From an uncultured Lysobacter sp. (lineage in GTDB: Bacteria; Pseudomonadota; Gammaproteobacteria; Xanthomonadales; Xanthomonadaceae), in NCBI GenBank assembly GCA_946480055.1, contig CAMLID010000082.1:1-14233 (forward strand): a stretch of 14,233 bases of DNA. The letters are read 5' to 3'. A program made the position numbers and the translations under genes. A model generated the notes under the pieces. The model was not told where the DNA came from. It was given only the letters and a program-made list of their open reading frames with translations, and did not search any database. Positions 7,262 through 14,233 of this stretch are shown in pieces. Positions within the stretch are counted from its first letter, which is position 1; each line of letters opens with the position of its first letter.

Positions 7262-7710
7262 AGTCGGCGACGGGCCTGGTCGCGGATGAAGGCCAGCAGG
7301 GCGGCCAGGCCGTTGCTGCGGGTCGGCGAGAGGTGCTTGGCCAGGCCGATGTCGGCGATGTAGTCGGCCTGCGTGGCCTCGATCTCGACCGCACTGCGCC
7401 CGGAATACACCCGCAGCGCCAGATAGATCAGGCCGGACACGATCGCCGAGTCGCTGATCGCGTGGAAATCCAGGCGCTGGGCGTCGCCCTCGACCACGAT
7501 CCAGACCAGCGACTGGCAGCCGTGCAGGCGGTGCTCCTCGGTCTTCCACTCCTCCGGCAGCGTCGGCAGCTTGCGGCCGAGGTCGATCAGGTACTGGTAG
7601 CGCTCGGACCAGTCGCCGAAGAACGCGAACTCCTCGCGGATCGCGGCCTGGGCCTGCGCGGCGGTGGGTTCGAGCGGGAAGGGACTGGTCGGAGCGGCGA
7701 TGGCGTTCAT
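7258..7710 (-). CDS. sufE: Cysteine desulfuration protein SufE
   Basis: A 150-residue SufE-family protein. SufE accepts persulfide sulfur from a SufS-type cysteine desulfurase and passes it to the Fe-S cluster scaffold. The active cysteine is C65 in HRLHGCQSLVW, the expected place and context. The region around SGLIYLALRVYSGR and the GLAKHLSPTRSNGL segment also match the family, and the length is typical. The ATG at 7710 lacks a recognisable ribosome binding site. TAAAAT on the minus strand (7725-7720) is a good -10 match and would place the transcript start within a few bases of the ATG. No suf partner genes are nearby. The stop overlaps the MFS start. Confidence 0.92.
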   Translation of the reverse strand: MNAIAAPTSPFPLEPTAAQAQAAIREEFAFFGDWSERYQYLIDLGRKLPTLPEEWKTEEHRLHGCQSLVWIVVEGDAQRLDFHAISDSAIVSGLIYLALRVYSGRSAVEIEATQADYIADIGLAKHLSPTRSNGLAALLAFIRDQARRRL

Positions 7711-7719
7711 TACAGGGAG

Positions 7720-7725
7720 ATTTTA
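7720..7725 (-). promoter_or_regulatory. Candidate -10 element for sufE
   Basis: TAAAAT on the minus strand matches 5 of 6 bases of the sigma-70 -10 consensus. I see no -35 match at the proper distance. Initiation 6-8 bases downstream would give an almost leaderless sufE mRNA, consistent with the missing ribosome binding site. Confidence 0.3.
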
Positions 7726-7857
7726 CGCCTGGTGGTCCGCGTTGGGCGGGATCGGGCTGCGGCCGGGAGCTGGACGGATCGAACGGCCTCAGACGGCACA
7801 CAGGCAGTGGGGGCTACTTCGCACTGCCATCCATGGCGCAGCTCGCTCGCGGCGGAT

Positions 7858-7886
7858 CGCCCGGCCCGGCCATACCCGGCCGGGCG
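7858..7886. terminator. Inverted repeat downstream of cysS
   Basis: A perfect 9-bp inverted repeat, CGCCCGGCC (7858-7866) and GGCCGGGCG (7878-7886), with an 11-base loop lies about 33 bases beyond the cysS stop in the 208-base gap before sufE. No T tract follows in the direction of cysS transcription, so termination is uncertain. I see nothing else in this gap apart from the sufE -10 candidate. Confidence 0.35.
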
Positions 7887-7918
7887 TTCGTCGGCGCAGT
7901 CGCTGCCCCAGGCACCGG

Positions 7919-9295
7919 CTAAGCGCGCTTCCTCACCCAGCGCACGCCCTGCGGCGTGTCCTCCAGCAGCACGCCTTCGCCGGCGAGCTGGTCGCGGATC
8001 GCATCGGAACGGGCGAAGTCGCGGTTCTTCTTGGCCACGCTGCGCTCGTCGATCAGTGCCTGGATACGGGCATCGTCGCTGCCGTCGGCGCCGCGTGCGA
8101 ACCAGGCCGCCGGATCCTGCTGCAGCAGGCCCAGGGCCAGGCCGGCGCCGAGCAGTTCGCGCTTGCGCGCAGCACGCTCGTCGCCTTCGCTCTTGCGCGC
8201 CTCGGTCGCGATGCGTGCGATTTCGGCCAGCGCGTTGGGCGTGTTGAGGTCGTCGTCCAGCGCGGCCTCGATCGCCGCCGGAATCGCGATGCCGTCGACC
8301 GTCTCGATGTCGGCCAGGTCGCGCAGGGTTCCGTACAGACGGTCCAGGGTGCGCACGCTCTGCTCGATCAGCGCATCCGACCAGTCCAGCGGCTGGCGGT
8401 AATGCGCCGAGAGCAGGGCATAGCGCAGCGCTTCGGGCGGATGCACGCGCACCAGATCGTGGATCTTCTCGATATTGCCCAGCGACTTCGACATCTTGGC
8501 GCCGCCGAAGTTGAGCATGCCGTTGTGCAGCCAGTAACGCGCGAAGGTCTTGCCGCCGTGCGCGCATTCGCTCTGCGCGATCTCGTTCTCGTGGTGCGGG
8601 AACTGCAGGTCGGTGCCGCCGGCGTGGATGTCGATGGTCTCGCCCAGGTGCGCGGCGGCCATCGCCGAGCATTCGATGTGCCAGCCCGGGCGGCCGCGGC
8701 CCCACGGCGAGTCCCAGCCGGGCAGGTCGTCGGTGGACGGCTTCCACAGCACGAAATCGCCCGGATCGCGCTTGTAGGGCGCCACCTCGACGCGCGCGCC
8801 GGCCAGCATTTCCTCCGGATCGCGGCGCGAGAGCTTGCCGTAGCGGTCGAAGCTGCCGATCGCGAACAGGGCGTGGCCTTCGGCCGCATAGGCGTGGCCG
8901 TTGGCGATCAGGCGCTCGATCATGGCCACGATTTCGCCGATATGCGCGGTCGCGGCCGGTTCCAGGTCCGGCGCACGCACGCCCAGGGCGGCCATGTCTT
9001 CGCGGTAAGCGGCGGCGTAGCGGTCGGTGATGGCCGAGATCGGCACCCGCTGTTCGGCCGCCGCGGTATTGATCTTGTCGTCCACGTCGGTGATGTTGCG
9101 GGCGTAGACTAGGCCGCCGTGGCGGCGCCGCAGCAGGTCGGCGAGCACGCCGAACACCACCGGGCCGCGCGCATTGCCGATATGGACGTAGTTGTAGACG
9201 GTGGGCCCGCACACGTACATGGTCGGGCGGGCGGGATCGATCGGTACGAACGGCTCGACCCGTCGCGTCAGGCTATTGAAGAGGTGCAGGCTCAT
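7919..9295 (-). CDS. cysS: Cysteinyl-tRNA synthetase
   Basis: A 458-residue class I aminoacyl-tRNA synthetase that charges tRNA-Cys. All landmarks are present: HIGN as the HIGH-type motif at 38-41, KMSKS at 267-271, and the four zinc ligands of the family C29, C209, H234 and E238 in their usual spacing ([21 protein letters not shown]). Length is close to the E. coli enzyme (461). The ATG at 9295 begins the conserved [10 protein letters not shown] start. There is no purine-rich ribosome binding site just upstream. TAGAAT at 9324-9319 on the minus strand matches 5 of 6 -10 bases and would give a leader under 20 bases. The gene is divergent from the secreted protein at 9521. Confidence 0.97.
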   Translation of the reverse strand: MSLHLFNSLTRRVEPFVPIDPARPTMYVCGPTVYNYVHIGNARGPVVFGVLADLLRRRHGGLVYARNITDVDDKINTAAAEQRVPISAITDRYAAAYREDMAALGVRAPDLEPAATAHIGEIVAMIERLIANGHAYAAEGHALFAIGSFDRYGKLSRRDPEEMLAGARVEVAPYKRDPGDFVLWKPSTDDLPGWDSPWGRGRPGWHIECSAMAAAHLGETIDIHAGGTDLQFPHHENEIAQSECAHGGKTFARYWLHNGMLNFGGAKMSKSLGNIEKIHDLVRVHPPEALRYALLSAHYRQPLDWSDALIEQSVRTLDRLYGTLRDLADIETVDGIAIPAAIEAALDDDLNTPNALAEIARIATEARKSEGDERAARKRELLGAGLALGLLQQDPAAWFARGADGSDDARIQALIDERSVAKKNRDFARSDAIRDQLAGEGVLLEDTPQGVRWVRKRA

Positions 9296-9520
9296 GGGGG
9301 CACGCTATGGTTCGGGCCATTCTAGCGGCAGGCCGCGCGCGTGCGCAGCCGCTGGCCCGTGGCGCGCGCAAGGCTGCGCCTGGAGGCGGGCCGGTCGGGC
9401 CAGCGGAATGAGAATCGATGCAGCCGGGCAGGGCTGAAGGGTTCAGGGGCTGGAGGGTTGATTCAGGTCGTGGCTACACTCGGGTCCTTACACTTTGTTC
9501 ACGGAACCGATGCGAGCGCG

Positions 9521-9997
9521 ATGAACCGTTCTTACCTGGCAGTCTCACTGTTGCTGACTGGCGCCCTGGCGGCCTCTTGGGCCGGCGCCGTGTCCGCGCA
9601 GAGCACGACGGTGATCCAGGCCGAGAACGTGCGTTACGAGTACGCCCAGGTGCTGCGCGTGACCCCGGTCTACCAGACCCTCAACGCGACCCGTTTCGAA
9701 CAGCGCTGCGACCAGACCCCGAAGCCGGCCGCCGAGGACTCGCGCCTGTCGCGCATGGTCGGCGCGGTCAAGGACGTGTTGACCCGCGACCGCCACGAGC
9801 GCGAACGCCAGGCCGCCGCGGCCACGAATTGCCGCTCGGTGCCGGTCGAACTCGAGTTCCGGCAGCCGATCGCCTACGACGTGGATTACGTCTACAAGGG
9901 TTCCAAGTACCGCTCGCGGTTGCCCGAGGACCCCGGCAACCGGCTGCGGATTCGCATCGCCGTGACCCCGGTGGTGGCCCCGGTCAGCTCGCGCTGA
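9521..9997 (+). CDS. Secreted protein resembling glycine-zipper envelope proteins without the zipper
   Basis: A 158-residue protein with a clear signal peptide, cleaved probably after A26 (AVSA). The mature part opens with a strand-like segment YEYAQVLRVTPVYQ. Two cysteines (C63, C104) flank a charged, probably helical segment. It ends with YDVDYVYKGSKYRSRLPEDPG and a basic beta-strand tail. In YcfJ/UmoD-like proteins of xanthomonads similar N- and C-terminal blocks surround a glycine-zipper membrane segment; here that middle is replaced by the charged segment. This relation is from remembered patterns. The function is unknown, with a periplasmic role likely. The start is chosen from the signal peptide. 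Possible promoter motifs TACACT lie at 9475-9480 and 9489-9494 without a good -35. Confidence 0.75.
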   Translation: MNRSYLAVSLLLTGALAASWAGAVSAQSTTVIQAENVRYEYAQVLRVTPVYQTLNATRFEQRCDQTPKPAAEDSRLSRMVGAVKDVLTRDRHERERQAAAATNCRSVPVELEFRQPIAYDVDYVYKGSKYRSRLPEDPGNRLRIRIAVTPVVAPVSSR

Positions 9998-10216
9998 TGC
10001 CGATCCGGCATAAGTCTCGCTCCCTCTCGACTTGCGCCGGCCAGGGCCGCATGCGAGCATTCGCCCCCTAATGACCCACCTGCGCGCCGACGCCGACGTC
10101 CTCACCTCCGCCTACATGGCGGCGGGCATGACCTCGCGCGCGCGCCGACCGTTGCCCTGCCAATCCGCTGGGTGACGGTGCTCGCCGTCGTTCGTGTAAC
10201 AAGCTACACACACGAT
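9998..10216 (+). other. Region before the arginine genes; possible leader peptide
   Basis: This is the larger part of a 326-base gap. It holds an in-frame series of starts (ATG at 10071, 10116 and 10128) ending at TGA 10173-10175. The shortest version encodes 15 residues, MTSRARRPLPCQSAG, with three arginine codons among four (10137-10148). No strong ribosome binding site is visible. Downstream are GTGTA (10194-10198) and TACAC (10205-10209), an inverted repeat with a 6-base spacer, and then the terminator at 10217. I see no tRNA, no convincing promoter and no ArgR-type box. Confidence 0.3.
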
Positions 10217-10246
10217 AAAGCCCAGCCTTAGCGCTGGGCTTTTTTG
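10217..10246 (+). terminator. Intrinsic terminator ahead of argF'
   Basis: The arms AAAGCCCAGC (10217-10226) and GCTGGGCTTT (10233-10242) form a perfect 10-bp stem with a 6-base loop, followed by further T residues to 10245. It could end transcription from the secreted-protein gene at 9521, about 220 bases after that stop. It could instead act as an attenuator for the arginine operon that starts 78 bases downstream. The sequence GCTGGG of its right arm is repeated at 10167-10172. Confidence 0.9.
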
Positions 10247-10323
10247 CTTTCTGCGTCCGCAAACCCCGCACCGGCTTCCGGCCTCCCTCCACGCACTCCA
10301 TCGATCCCGACCGACACCCGCCC

Positions 10324-11331
10324 ATGATCAAGCACTTCCTCAACACCCAGGACTGGTCGCGCGCCGACCTCGACGCGCTGCTGGCGCAGGCCGCCGCGTT
10401 CAAGCGCAGCAAGCTCGGCGACCAGCTCCGCGGCAAGTCGATCGCGCTGGTGTTCTTCAACCCGTCGATGCGCACCCGCACCAGCTTCGAGCTGGGCGCG
10501 TTCCAGCTCGGCGGCCACGCCGTGGTCCTGCAGCCCGGCAAGGACGCCTGGCCGATCGAGTTCGAACTGGGCACCGTCATGGACGGCGACACCGAGGAAC
10601 ACATCGCCGAAGTCGCCAAGGTGCTGGGCCGCTACGTCGACCTGATCGGCGTGCGCGCGTTCCCGAAGTTCGTCGACTGGGCCAACGACCGCCAGGACAA
10701 GGTGCTGGCCAGCTTCGCCAAGTACTCGCCGGTGCCGGTCATCAACATGGAGACCATCACCCATCCCTGCCAGGAGCTCGCCCACGCGCTGGCCCTGCAG
10801 GAGCACTTCGGCACCTCCGACCTGCGCGGCAAGAAGTACGTGCTGACCTGGACCTATCACCCCAAGCCGCTCAACACCGCGGTCGCCAACTCGGCCCTGA
10901 CCATCGCCACGCGCATGGGCATGGACGTGACCCTGCTGTGCCCGACCCCGGAGTACGTGCTCGACGAGCGCTACATGGGCTGGGCCGAGCAGAACGTCGC
11001 CGAAAGCGGCGGCTCGCTCAAGGTCAGCCACGACATCGAAAGCGCCTACGTCGGCGCCGACGTGGTCTACGCCAAGAGCTGGGGCGCGCTGCCGTACTTC
11101 GGCAACTGGGGCCCGGAAAAACCCATTCGCGACCAGTACCAGCACTTCATCGTCGACGAAGCCAAGATGGCGCTGACCAACAATGGCGTCTTCAGCCACT
11201 GCCTGCCGCTGCGCCGCAACGTCAAGGCCACCGACGCCGTGATGGACTCGCCGCAGTGCATCGCCATCGACGAGGCCGAGAACCGTCTGCATGTGCAGAA
11301 GGCGATCATGGCCGCGCTGATCGGGCAGTAA
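10324..11331 (+). CDS. argF': N-acetylornithine carbamoyltransferase
   Basis: A 335-residue transcarbamylase that joins carbamoyl phosphate to N-acetyl-L-ornithine to give N-acetylcitrulline, the xanthomonad variant of arginine synthesis. The carbamoyl-phosphate motif SMRTRTSF (about 48-55) and HPCQE (147-151) are present. HCLPLRRNVKATD carries K301, which corresponds to the carboxylated lysine 302 of the Xanthomonas campestris enzyme. The specificity glutamate (E92 in X. campestris) is E91 in DGDTEEH, so acetylornithine rather than succinylornithine is the expected substrate. Similarity to the remembered X. campestris sequence is very high along the whole length. The start matches MxKHFLNTQDW. 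No ribosome binding site is evident. It heads the arginine cluster, with an intrinsic terminator upstream and a REP-like doublet downstream before argG. Confidence 0.96.
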   Translation: MIKHFLNTQDWSRADLDALLAQAAAFKRSKLGDQLRGKSIALVFFNPSMRTRTSFELGAFQLGGHAVVLQPGKDAWPIEFELGTVMDGDTEEHIAEVAKVLGRYVDLIGVRAFPKFVDWANDRQDKVLASFAKYSPVPVINMETITHPCQELAHALALQEHFGTSDLRGKKYVLTWTYHPKPLNTAVANSALTIATRMGMDVTLLCPTPEYVLDERYMGWAEQNVAESGGSLKVSHDIESAYVGADVVYAKSWGALPYFGNWGPEKPIRDQYQHFIVDEAKMALTNNGVFSHCLPLRRNVKATDAVMDSPQCIAIDEAENRLHVQKAIMAALIGQ

Positions 11332-11342
11332 CGCTTTCGACT

Positions 11343-11455
11343 CCCTCTCCCGCTTGCGGGAGAGGGCTGGGGTGAGGGTCGCCACCTCGCTCCGAACCTC
11401 CACCGCATCCGCTTGCCCCCACCCCAACCCTCCCCCCGCAAACGGGGGAGGGGGC
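11343..11455. repeat. Inverted doublet of REP-like palindromes between argF' and argG
   Basis: The first unit has CCCTCTCCCGC (11343-11353) and GCGGGAGAGGG (11356-11366) around TT, then a tail CTGGGGTGAGGG. The second unit, in opposite orientation, begins CCCCCACCCCAACCC and forms a hairpin from 11428 to 11452 with a CAAA loop and one bulged C. Its reverse complement resembles the first unit including the GGGG-rich tail. The layout of two inverted palindromes with tails facing each other is that of a REP doublet (REPIN/BIME-like). Such elements are common between genes in xanthomonads and pseudomonads. Confidence 0.75.
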
Positions 11456-11474
11456 AAAGACAAGAGAGAAAGAA

Positions 11475-12671
11475 ATGAGCAAAGACATCGTCCTCGCCTT
11501 CTCCGGCGGCCTCGACACCAGCTTCTGCGTGCCCTACCTGCAGGAGCGCGGCTGGGCCGTGCACACCGTGTTCGCCGACACCGGCGGCGTCGATGCCGAA
11601 GAGCGCGCCTTCATCGAGCAGCGCGCGGCCGAACTTGGCGTGACCAGCCACGTCACCGTCGACGGCGGCCCGGCGATCTGGTCGGGCTTCGTCAAGCCGT
11701 TCGTTTGGGCCGGCGAGGGCTATCAGGGCCAGTACCCGCTGCTGGTCTCCGACCGCTACCTGATCGTCGAAGCCGCGCTCGCGCGCGCCGCCGAGCTGGG
11801 CACCAAGGCGATCGCGCACGGCTGTACCGGCATGGGCAACGACCAGGTGCGTTTCGACCTGGCCGTGAAGGCGCTGGGCGACTACGAGATCGTCGCGCCG
11901 ATCCGCGAAATCCAGAAAGAACACACCGAAGTTCGCGCCTACGAACAGAAGTACCTGGAAGAGCGCGGCTTCGGCGTGCGCGCCAAGCAGAAGGCCTACA
12001 CCATCAACGAGAACCTGCTCGGCCTGACCATGTCCGGCGGCGAAATCGACCGCTGGCAGGCGCCGGGCGAGGGCGCGCGCGGCTGGTGCAAGCCGCGTGC
12101 GGAATGGCCGGCCGAGGCGCTGAAGGTCACGATCCGCTTCGAGAACGGCGAAGCGGTGGCGCTGGACGGCGAGAAGATCGCCGGCCACCAACTGCTGGCC
12201 AAGCTCAACGGTCTGTTCGCCGAGTACGGCGTGGGTCGCGGCCTGTACACCGGCGACACCACCATCGGCCTCAAGGGCCGCATCATCTTCGAGGCGCCGG
12301 GCCTGATCGCGCTGCTGACCGCGCATCGCGCGCTCGAGGAAGCCGTGCTGACCAAGCACCAGAACCGCTTCAAGCCGGACGTGGCGCGCAAGTGGGTCGA
12401 GCTGGTCTACGAAGGTTTCTTCCACGATCCGCTCAAGACCGATCTGGAAGCCTTCCTGGCCAGCTCGCAGTCCACCGTCAACGGCGAAGTGGTGCTGGAG
12501 ACCAACGGCGGCATCGTCAATGCGGTCGCGATCAGCTCGCCGCACATCCTCAACGCCAAGGGCGCGACCTACGCCCAGGCCGCGGACTGGGGTGTGGCCG
12601 AGGCCGAGGGCTTCATCAAGCTGTTCGGTATGAGCAGCACGCTGTGGGCCGAGATCAACCGCAAGAATTGA
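11475..12671 (+). CDS. argG: Argininosuccinate synthase
   Basis: A 398-residue enzyme that condenses citrulline with aspartate using ATP to give argininosuccinate. The N-terminal PP-loop AFSGGLDTS (8-16) binds [16 protein letters not shown] is the conserved catalytic region, and the later [12 protein letters not shown] and [11 protein letters not shown] segments fit the family. Length is normal. The ATG at 11475 is preceded by the purine stretch AGAGAGAAAGAA, a weak ribosome binding site. The gene lies between two palindromic repeats and works directly after the acetylcitrulline deacetylase reaction encoded downstream. No frameshift or missing motif was seen. Confidence 0.97.
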   Translation: MSKDIVLAFSGGLDTSFCVPYLQERGWAVHTVFADTGGVDAEERAFIEQRAAELGVTSHVTVDGGPAIWSGFVKPFVWAGEGYQGQYPLLVSDRYLIVEAALARAAELGTKAIAHGCTGMGNDQVRFDLAVKALGDYEIVAPIREIQKEHTEVRAYEQKYLEERGFGVRAKQKAYTINENLLGLTMSGGEIDRWQAPGEGARGWCKPRAEWPAEALKVTIRFENGEAVALDGEKIAGHQLLAKLNGLFAEYGVGRGLYTGDTTIGLKGRIIFEAPGLIALLTAHRALEEAVLTKHQNRFKPDVARKWVELVYEGFFHDPLKTDLEAFLASSQSTVNGEVVLETNGGIVNAVAISSPHILNAKGATYAQAADWGVAEAEGFIKLFGMSSTLWAEINRKN

Positions 12672-12686
12672 TCCCGCCCGCGTATC

Positions 12687-12718
12687 GATCCGCTCTCCCG
12701 CAAGCGGGAGAGCGGATC
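12687..12718. repeat. Perfect palindrome after argG, REP-like unit
   Basis: GATCCGCTCTCCCGC (12687-12701) and GCGGGAGAGCGGATC (12704-12718) are perfect reverse complements separated by AA, making a 14-15 bp stem. The core CTCTCCCGC-AA-GCGGGAGAG is the reverse complement of the core of the first unit in the argF'-argG gap, so this is a single, opposite-oriented copy of the same family. No T tract follows. Confidence 0.8.
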
Positions 12719-12792
12719 AAGAGCCGCAAGTGAAGCGGCAAGCCGAACCTCGCCACCGAACCATCGCCCAGACACGACGAGCCACGAACTCC

Positions 12793-13884
12793 ATGCTCCC
12801 CGAAGTACTGAAGCACCTCGAAGCCCTGGTGTCCTACGACACCCGCAACCCGCCGCGCCTGATCGGCACCGGCGGCATCTTCGACTATCTGCGCAGCCAG
12901 CTGACCGGCTTCCGCATCGAGATCGTCGACCACGGCGAAGGCGCGGTGTCGATGCTGGCCGTGCGCGGAAACCCGCGCCGGCTGTTCAACGTCCACCTCG
13001 ATACCGTGCCGTCCTCGGACGCGTGGAGCGCCGACCCGCACACCCTGCGCGTCAACGGCGATCGCGCGATCGGCCTGGGCGCCTGCGACATCAAGGGCGC
13101 AGCCGCCGGCCTGTTGGCCGCGGCTGCGGTCACCTCGGGCGACGCCGCATTCCTGTTCAGCACCGACGAGGAAGCTAACGACCCGCGCTGCATCGCCGGT
13201 TTCCTCGGCGGCCAGCACGGTTTCAACGAAGCCATCGTCGCCGAGCCGACGATGTGCGAAGCGGTGCTCGCGCATCGCGGCATCAGTTCGGTGCTGCTGA
13301 AGTTCCGCGGCGTCGCCGGACATGCCTCGGGCGCCAATGCGATGCAGGCCAGCGCGCTGCACCAGACCATGCGCTGGGGCGGCAAGGCGCTGGACTACGT
13401 CGAGTCGCAATCGCACCAGCGCTTCGGCGGGCTCACCGGCCTGCGCTTCAACATCGGCCGGGTCGAGGGCGGCATCAAGGCCAACATGATCGCGCCCAGC
13501 GCCGAGCTGCGTTTCGGCTTCCGTCCGTTGCCTTCGCAGTCGATCGACGGCCTGCACGAAACCTTCGGCACCCTGATCGACGCCGGCGCGATCGAGCGCT
13601 ACCAGGAAACCTTCCGCGGCCCCTCGCTGCCCGCCGGCGACGTCGCGACCGCCGAGCAGCGCCGCCTGGAAGCGCGCGACCTGGCCGATGCGCTGGATCT
13701 GCCGATCGGCAACGCGGTCGATTTCTGGACCGAGGCCTCGCTGTTCTCGGCCGCCGGCCTGACCGCGATCGTGTGCGGCCCCGGCGACATCGCCCAGGCC
13801 CACACCGCCGACGAATGGGTCGCCCTGGAACAATTGGAGCGCTACGCACTGAGCGTCGCCCGGATCATGGGAGGCAACGCCTGA
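12793..13884 (+). CDS. argE': N-acetyl-L-citrulline deacetylase (M20 family)
   Basis: A 363-residue M20 metallohydrolase that removes acetate from N-acetylcitrulline to give citrulline, completing the step made necessary by the acetylornithine carbamoyltransferase. The dimetal motifs are NVHLDTVP (H68, D70), GLGACDIKG (D99), STDEEAND (E126 catalytic, E127), VAEPT (E151) and AHTADEW (H337). Similarity to the remembered X. campestris acetylcitrulline deacetylase is high, including SYDTRNPPR near the start and [13 protein letters not shown]. Classical ArgE (acetylornithine deacetylase) is the alternative, but the argF' neighbour supports citrulline. The ATG at 12793 gives the family start; an upstream in-frame GTG at 12730 would add a basic, poorly conserved extension. 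The stop overlaps the argB start as TGATG. Confidence 0.94.
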   Translation: MLPEVLKHLEALVSYDTRNPPRLIGTGGIFDYLRSQLTGFRIEIVDHGEGAVSMLAVRGNPRRLFNVHLDTVPSSDAWSADPHTLRVNGDRAIGLGACDIKGAAAGLLAAAAVTSGDAAFLFSTDEEANDPRCIAGFLGGQHGFNEAIVAEPTMCEAVLAHRGISSVLLKFRGVAGHASGANAMQASALHQTMRWGGKALDYVESQSHQRFGGLTGLRFNIGRVEGGIKANMIAPSAELRFGFRPLPSQSIDGLHETFGTLIDAGAIERYQETFRGPSLPAGDVATAEQRRLEARDLADALDLPIGNAVDFWTEASLFSAAGLTAIVCGPGDIAQAHTADEWVALEQLERYALSVARIMGGNA

Positions 13885-14233
13885 TGGCCGTCTCGATGGA
13901 TAACCACCTGCAGACCCGCCAGACCATCGTGCGCCTGCTGTCCAGCATGGCCAGCGCGAAGGAGATCTCGCAGTACCTCAAGCGTTTTTCCCAGCTCGAC
14001 TCCAAGCGCTTCGCCGTGGTCAAGGTCGGCGGCGCGGTGCTGCGCGACGATCTGGAAGCGCTGACCTCGTCGTTGGCCTTTCTGCAGGACGTGGGCCTGA
14101 CCCCGATCGTGATCCACGGTGCCGGTCCGCAGTTGGATGAAGAGCTGTCCGCCGCCGGCATCGTCAAGCAGACCGTCAACGGCCTGCGCGTGACCTCGCC
14201 CGAAGCGCTGGCGATCGTGCGCCGCGTGTTCCA
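13884..14233 (+). CDS. argB: Bifunctional N-acetylglutamate synthase/kinase, N-terminal part
   Basis: The first 116 residues of a protein cut by the right edge of the window. [14 protein letters not shown] (43-56, K47) and [15 protein letters not shown] (74-88) are the phosphate- and substrate-binding motifs of the N-acetylglutamate kinase fold. The N-terminal extension [20 protein letters not shown] is the one seen in the xanthomonad fused synthase/kinase, related to vertebrate NAGS. The C-terminal acetyltransferase domain is expected beyond the window and was not seen. GGGAGG (13869-13874) inside the end of argE' sits 9 bases before the ATG at 13884. The one-base TGATG overlap indicates coupling. 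In Xanthomonas argC and argH usually follow. Confidence 0.93.
   Translation, partial: MAVSMDNHLQTRQTIVRLLSSMASAKEISQYLKRFSQLDSKRFAVVKVGGAVLRDDLEALTSSLAFLQDVGLTPIVIHGAGPQLDEELSAAGIVKQTVNGLRVTSPEALAIVRRVF

Noticed and set aside
9510..9524. Four-codon mini-frame (M-R-A-R-stop) whose stop overlaps the start of the secreted protein gene
   Set aside because: Too short to separate from chance, and no ribosome binding site or conservation evidence supports it.
10071..10175. A 34-residue small protein gene before argF'
   Set aside because: No ribosome binding site or recognisable protein features. Kept only as the possible leader frame in the attenuator hypothesis.
10176..10216. tRNA-like segment (TTCGTG... 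before the terminator)
   Set aside because: No cloverleaf with acceptor stem, anticodon arm and T-arm could be built.
10246..10323. ArgR operator directly upstream of argF'
   Set aside because: I searched by eye for the AT-rich TGAAT-N-ATTCA type dyad and found none in this GC-rich stretch.
11343..11366. CRISPR-like or terminator reading of the palindrome after argF'
   Set aside because: Only two inverted units with no regular spacers, and no T tract follows. A REP-like doublet explains the arrangement better.
12730..12792. GTG start 63 bases upstream for argE'
   Set aside because: The added residues are basic and unlike the family's N-terminus; the ATG at 12793 gives the expected length and start.
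12655..13833. Long antisense open frame opposite argE'
   Set aside because: It is a shadow frame with His/Gln/Arg-rich composition and no recognisable motif; the plus-strand M20 protein is complete.

Overview
The window comes from a very GC-rich gammaproteobacterium, most likely a Lysobacter or close Xanthomonadaceae relative. The strongest evidence is the arginine cluster at the right end. It encodes an N-acetylornithine carbamoyltransferase, an acetylcitrulline-deacetylase-type ArgE and a fused N-acetylglutamate synthase/kinase, which together form the xanthomonad variant of the arginine pathway. Palindromic intergenic repeats and a DksA with a long lysine-rich tail fit the same group. This is inferred from remembered family sequences; no search was run.

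Left part (1-4836). The 3' end of an unrecognised gene is followed by a membrane diguanylate cyclase (7TM-DISM plus GGDEF). It converges across a 23-base hairpin gap on a minus-strand operon that reads yidD, pyrC (dihydroorotase), then an M23/LytM-type peptidase. The operon genes overlap, and a plausible extended -10 promoter lies ahead of yidD. Diverging from it is a 357-residue DksA-like protein. It combines a histone-H1-like Lys/Ala/Pro tail of about 216 residues with a DksA domain that keeps one of the four zinc cysteines. A hairpin-rich leader precedes it and an intrinsic terminator follows.

Middle part (5960-10000). Three minus-strand genes follow: cysS, then sufE overlapping an MFS transporter by GTGA. 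Divergent from cysS is a small secreted protein that resembles the flanks of glycine-zipper (YcfJ/UmoD-like) envelope proteins but lacks the zipper.

Right part (9998-14233). A 326-base gap carries a strong intrinsic terminator and a candidate arginine-rich leader peptide ahead of argF', argG, argE' and argB (cut by the window edge). Together these convert glutamate to N-acetylglutamyl phosphate, carbamoylate acetylornithine to acetylcitrulline, deacetylate it to citrulline, and make argininosuccinate. The gaps on both sides of argG carry copies of one palindromic repeat, a REP-like doublet before it and a single inverted copy after it.

The most unusual items are the H1-tailed, cysteine-depleted DksA and the possible ribosome-mediated attenuator before the arginine genes. 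I saw no rRNA, convincing tRNA, CRISPR array, transposase or prophage gene.
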